Positions 62,930-64,000 of a stretch of 64,000 nucleotides of DNA are shown one piece after another (within the stretch, counting starts at the first letter, position 1; each line of letters opens with the position of its first letter). Made by a program: the position numbers and the translations under genes. The notes beneath the pieces were generated by a model that was not told the DNA's origin, searched no databases, and was given only the letters and a program-made list of their open reading frames with translations. The DNA comes from Xenopus tropicalis (Eukaryota; Chordata; Amphibia; Anura; Pipidae), in assembly GCF_000004195.4 (NCBI RefSeq), contig NC_030678.2, forward strand, positions 65,095,378 to 65,159,377, written 5' to 3'.

Positions 62930-63265
62930 ACTCTGGGGAGCTTGGTCTCCTGTAGCTTCCTGCTGCAACTCTAGCAGCTGGTAGCATAGATCACACATTT
63001 TGATGGGAGAAGGAGTGAATTCCTCTGGGAGGGGGGAGCAGGAGAAGGGAGAGAGGAGAGAGCTGTGCTGGGCCCCAGGAATAAAGGTTTTTTCTGAGAT
63101 AGGAAGTCTGATACCGAAGAACATGTTTACAAAATAGGAGACAAGAAATCCCATGTTTCTTTTCATAGAGGACTCAGTGTAGCTTTTCTTTGAGTGCTTA
63201 TGGATGTATTTACATATACCTTTCTGATAAAGCTTACTTAGTTTTCACCTTTCCTTCTCCTTTAA
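62930..63265. mobile_element. TTAA MITE, 'aactaagtaagctttatcag' family, reverse copy
   Basis: Right end 'tctgataaagcttacttagt' then 'cctttccttctcctttaa'. The left end is truncated near 62930. Confidence 0.82.
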
Positions 63266-63269
63266 AAGG

Positions 63270-63560
63270 CATTAATAGCATGTGCCATCACAACATCGCC
63301 CAGTTGGGCATCCTACAAACTCAGTGCCCTCACCATTAAGAACCACTTACTCTGCTTCAAATGAAAGTTCAGTTCCCCAAGTCTTGGAGGGGTGGTGGCC
63401 TCTGGTGCATTATTTTTTTTAATGTGGAAAACAAGATTCCCTACAGTCTATCATGTCCCCAGAAAGCACCCTTTCTCCAGAGGAAACATTCCCAACCTTG
63501 CCAGTCTAATTAATAGGTTTAAACTACTAACCAGATGCATATTTTGCCCTGGTTCTGTAA
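63270..63560 (-). repeat. Old CR1/L3-like fragment
   Basis: 'caccattaagaaccacttac', 'agcaccctttctccagagga' and 'cccaaccttgccagtctaat' resemble 14600-14830. Confidence 0.45.
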
Positions 63561-63946
63561 ACAGTGAATTCCAATTAGGCTGCACTTCATACAGCCATGC
63601 ACAAATCACCTACTTTTGAAAGGCTGTGCATCTGACTGCTGAGATCTTGCTGATGCTAACCATAGTGTCAATCACACAATAAATATTGCATTTCAACATA
63701 AAACTGACTCGTATGAGTGCTTACTTTAACACATTTACATTTTTCTGGACTATACACCATATTTCTCTGATCCCATGAAAAACGTAAAGTGGTGCTTCTA
63801 CTGTAGTTACTTTAGATTCGCACCAAACTAAACTTAATGTGAGCATTTTTGTTTGTACTATAGGCACATCTCACAGGAAACAACATATTATGACCAAATT
63901 CTGTACGGCCACACACTAGACAACATTTTTGTTAAAAGCATTCTCA

Positions 63947-64000
63947 AGGGCTGTGGCAGACGGGGAGACTAGTCGAAATGCCATCCCACTGGGGAAAATG
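63947..64000. mobile_element. Start of a GC-rich palindromic MITE, cut by the window edge
   Basis: 'gggctgtggcagacggggag' then 'actagtcgaaatgccatccc' matches the inverse end of the element at 16078-16239. Confidence 0.55.

Overview
The window looks like ordinary frog (Xenopus-type) chromosomal DNA. It is AT-rich and intron-rich and carries an amphibian mix of repeats: many short inverted-repeat elements with TTAA targets, CR1, L2 and L1 LINEs, a DIRS-type tyrosine-recombinase retrotransposon, a Ty3/gypsy element, Tc1-like transposons and hAT-type elements. Genus is inferred from repeat style and from the protein encoded; X. tropicalis and X. laevis cannot be told apart by eye.

The only host gene I can support is on the minus strand. 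Ten coding exons between 45500 and 11802 splice in frame into 364 residues of a RabGAP-TBC protein. Its sequence fits TBC1D22B better than TBC1D22A. Every exon has AG/GT borders, all phases agree, and no stop or frameshift interrupts it. The Arg-finger motif (IHIDIPR) and Gln-finger motif (YVQG) are both present. The first part of the protein (about 140 residues in the human orthologue) must lie beyond the right edge; I found no exon for it between 45501 and 64000. The 3' UTR runs left from the stop codon, with a candidate AATAAA at 11287-11292.

Layout. 1-2800: 5' part of a broken Ty3/gypsy element (minus), running off the left edge, followed to 4090 by a broken zinc-finger ORF, probably from a mobile element. 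4100-11270: old repeats (CR1 pieces, a degenerate L1 end, foldbacks). 11270-17013: last three coding exons. 17014-33989: one 17-kb intron holding a hAT-like element with a nested second one, a DIRS element inserted into a TTAA MITE, a Tc1-like element with an uninterrupted DD34E transposase ORF, and a deleted L1. 33990-36966: four exons. 36967-44802: an intron with a large inverted repeat, an L1 3' end and a deleted CR1. 44803-45500: three exons. 45501-64000: upstream intron or flank with a nested Tc1, CR1 pieces, a hairpin-headed tandem-repeat element, a second DIRS remnant, an L2 LINE split by two TTAA MITEs, and more MITEs.

I see no operon, CRISPR, toxin system or clearly undescribed biochemical system. 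The most unusual structures are the chain of five hairpins leading into 370-390 bp tandem monomers (48362-50830, with a mirrored copy at 32480-33900), the large inverted repeat at 37080-37830, and the nested insertions with readable target duplications.
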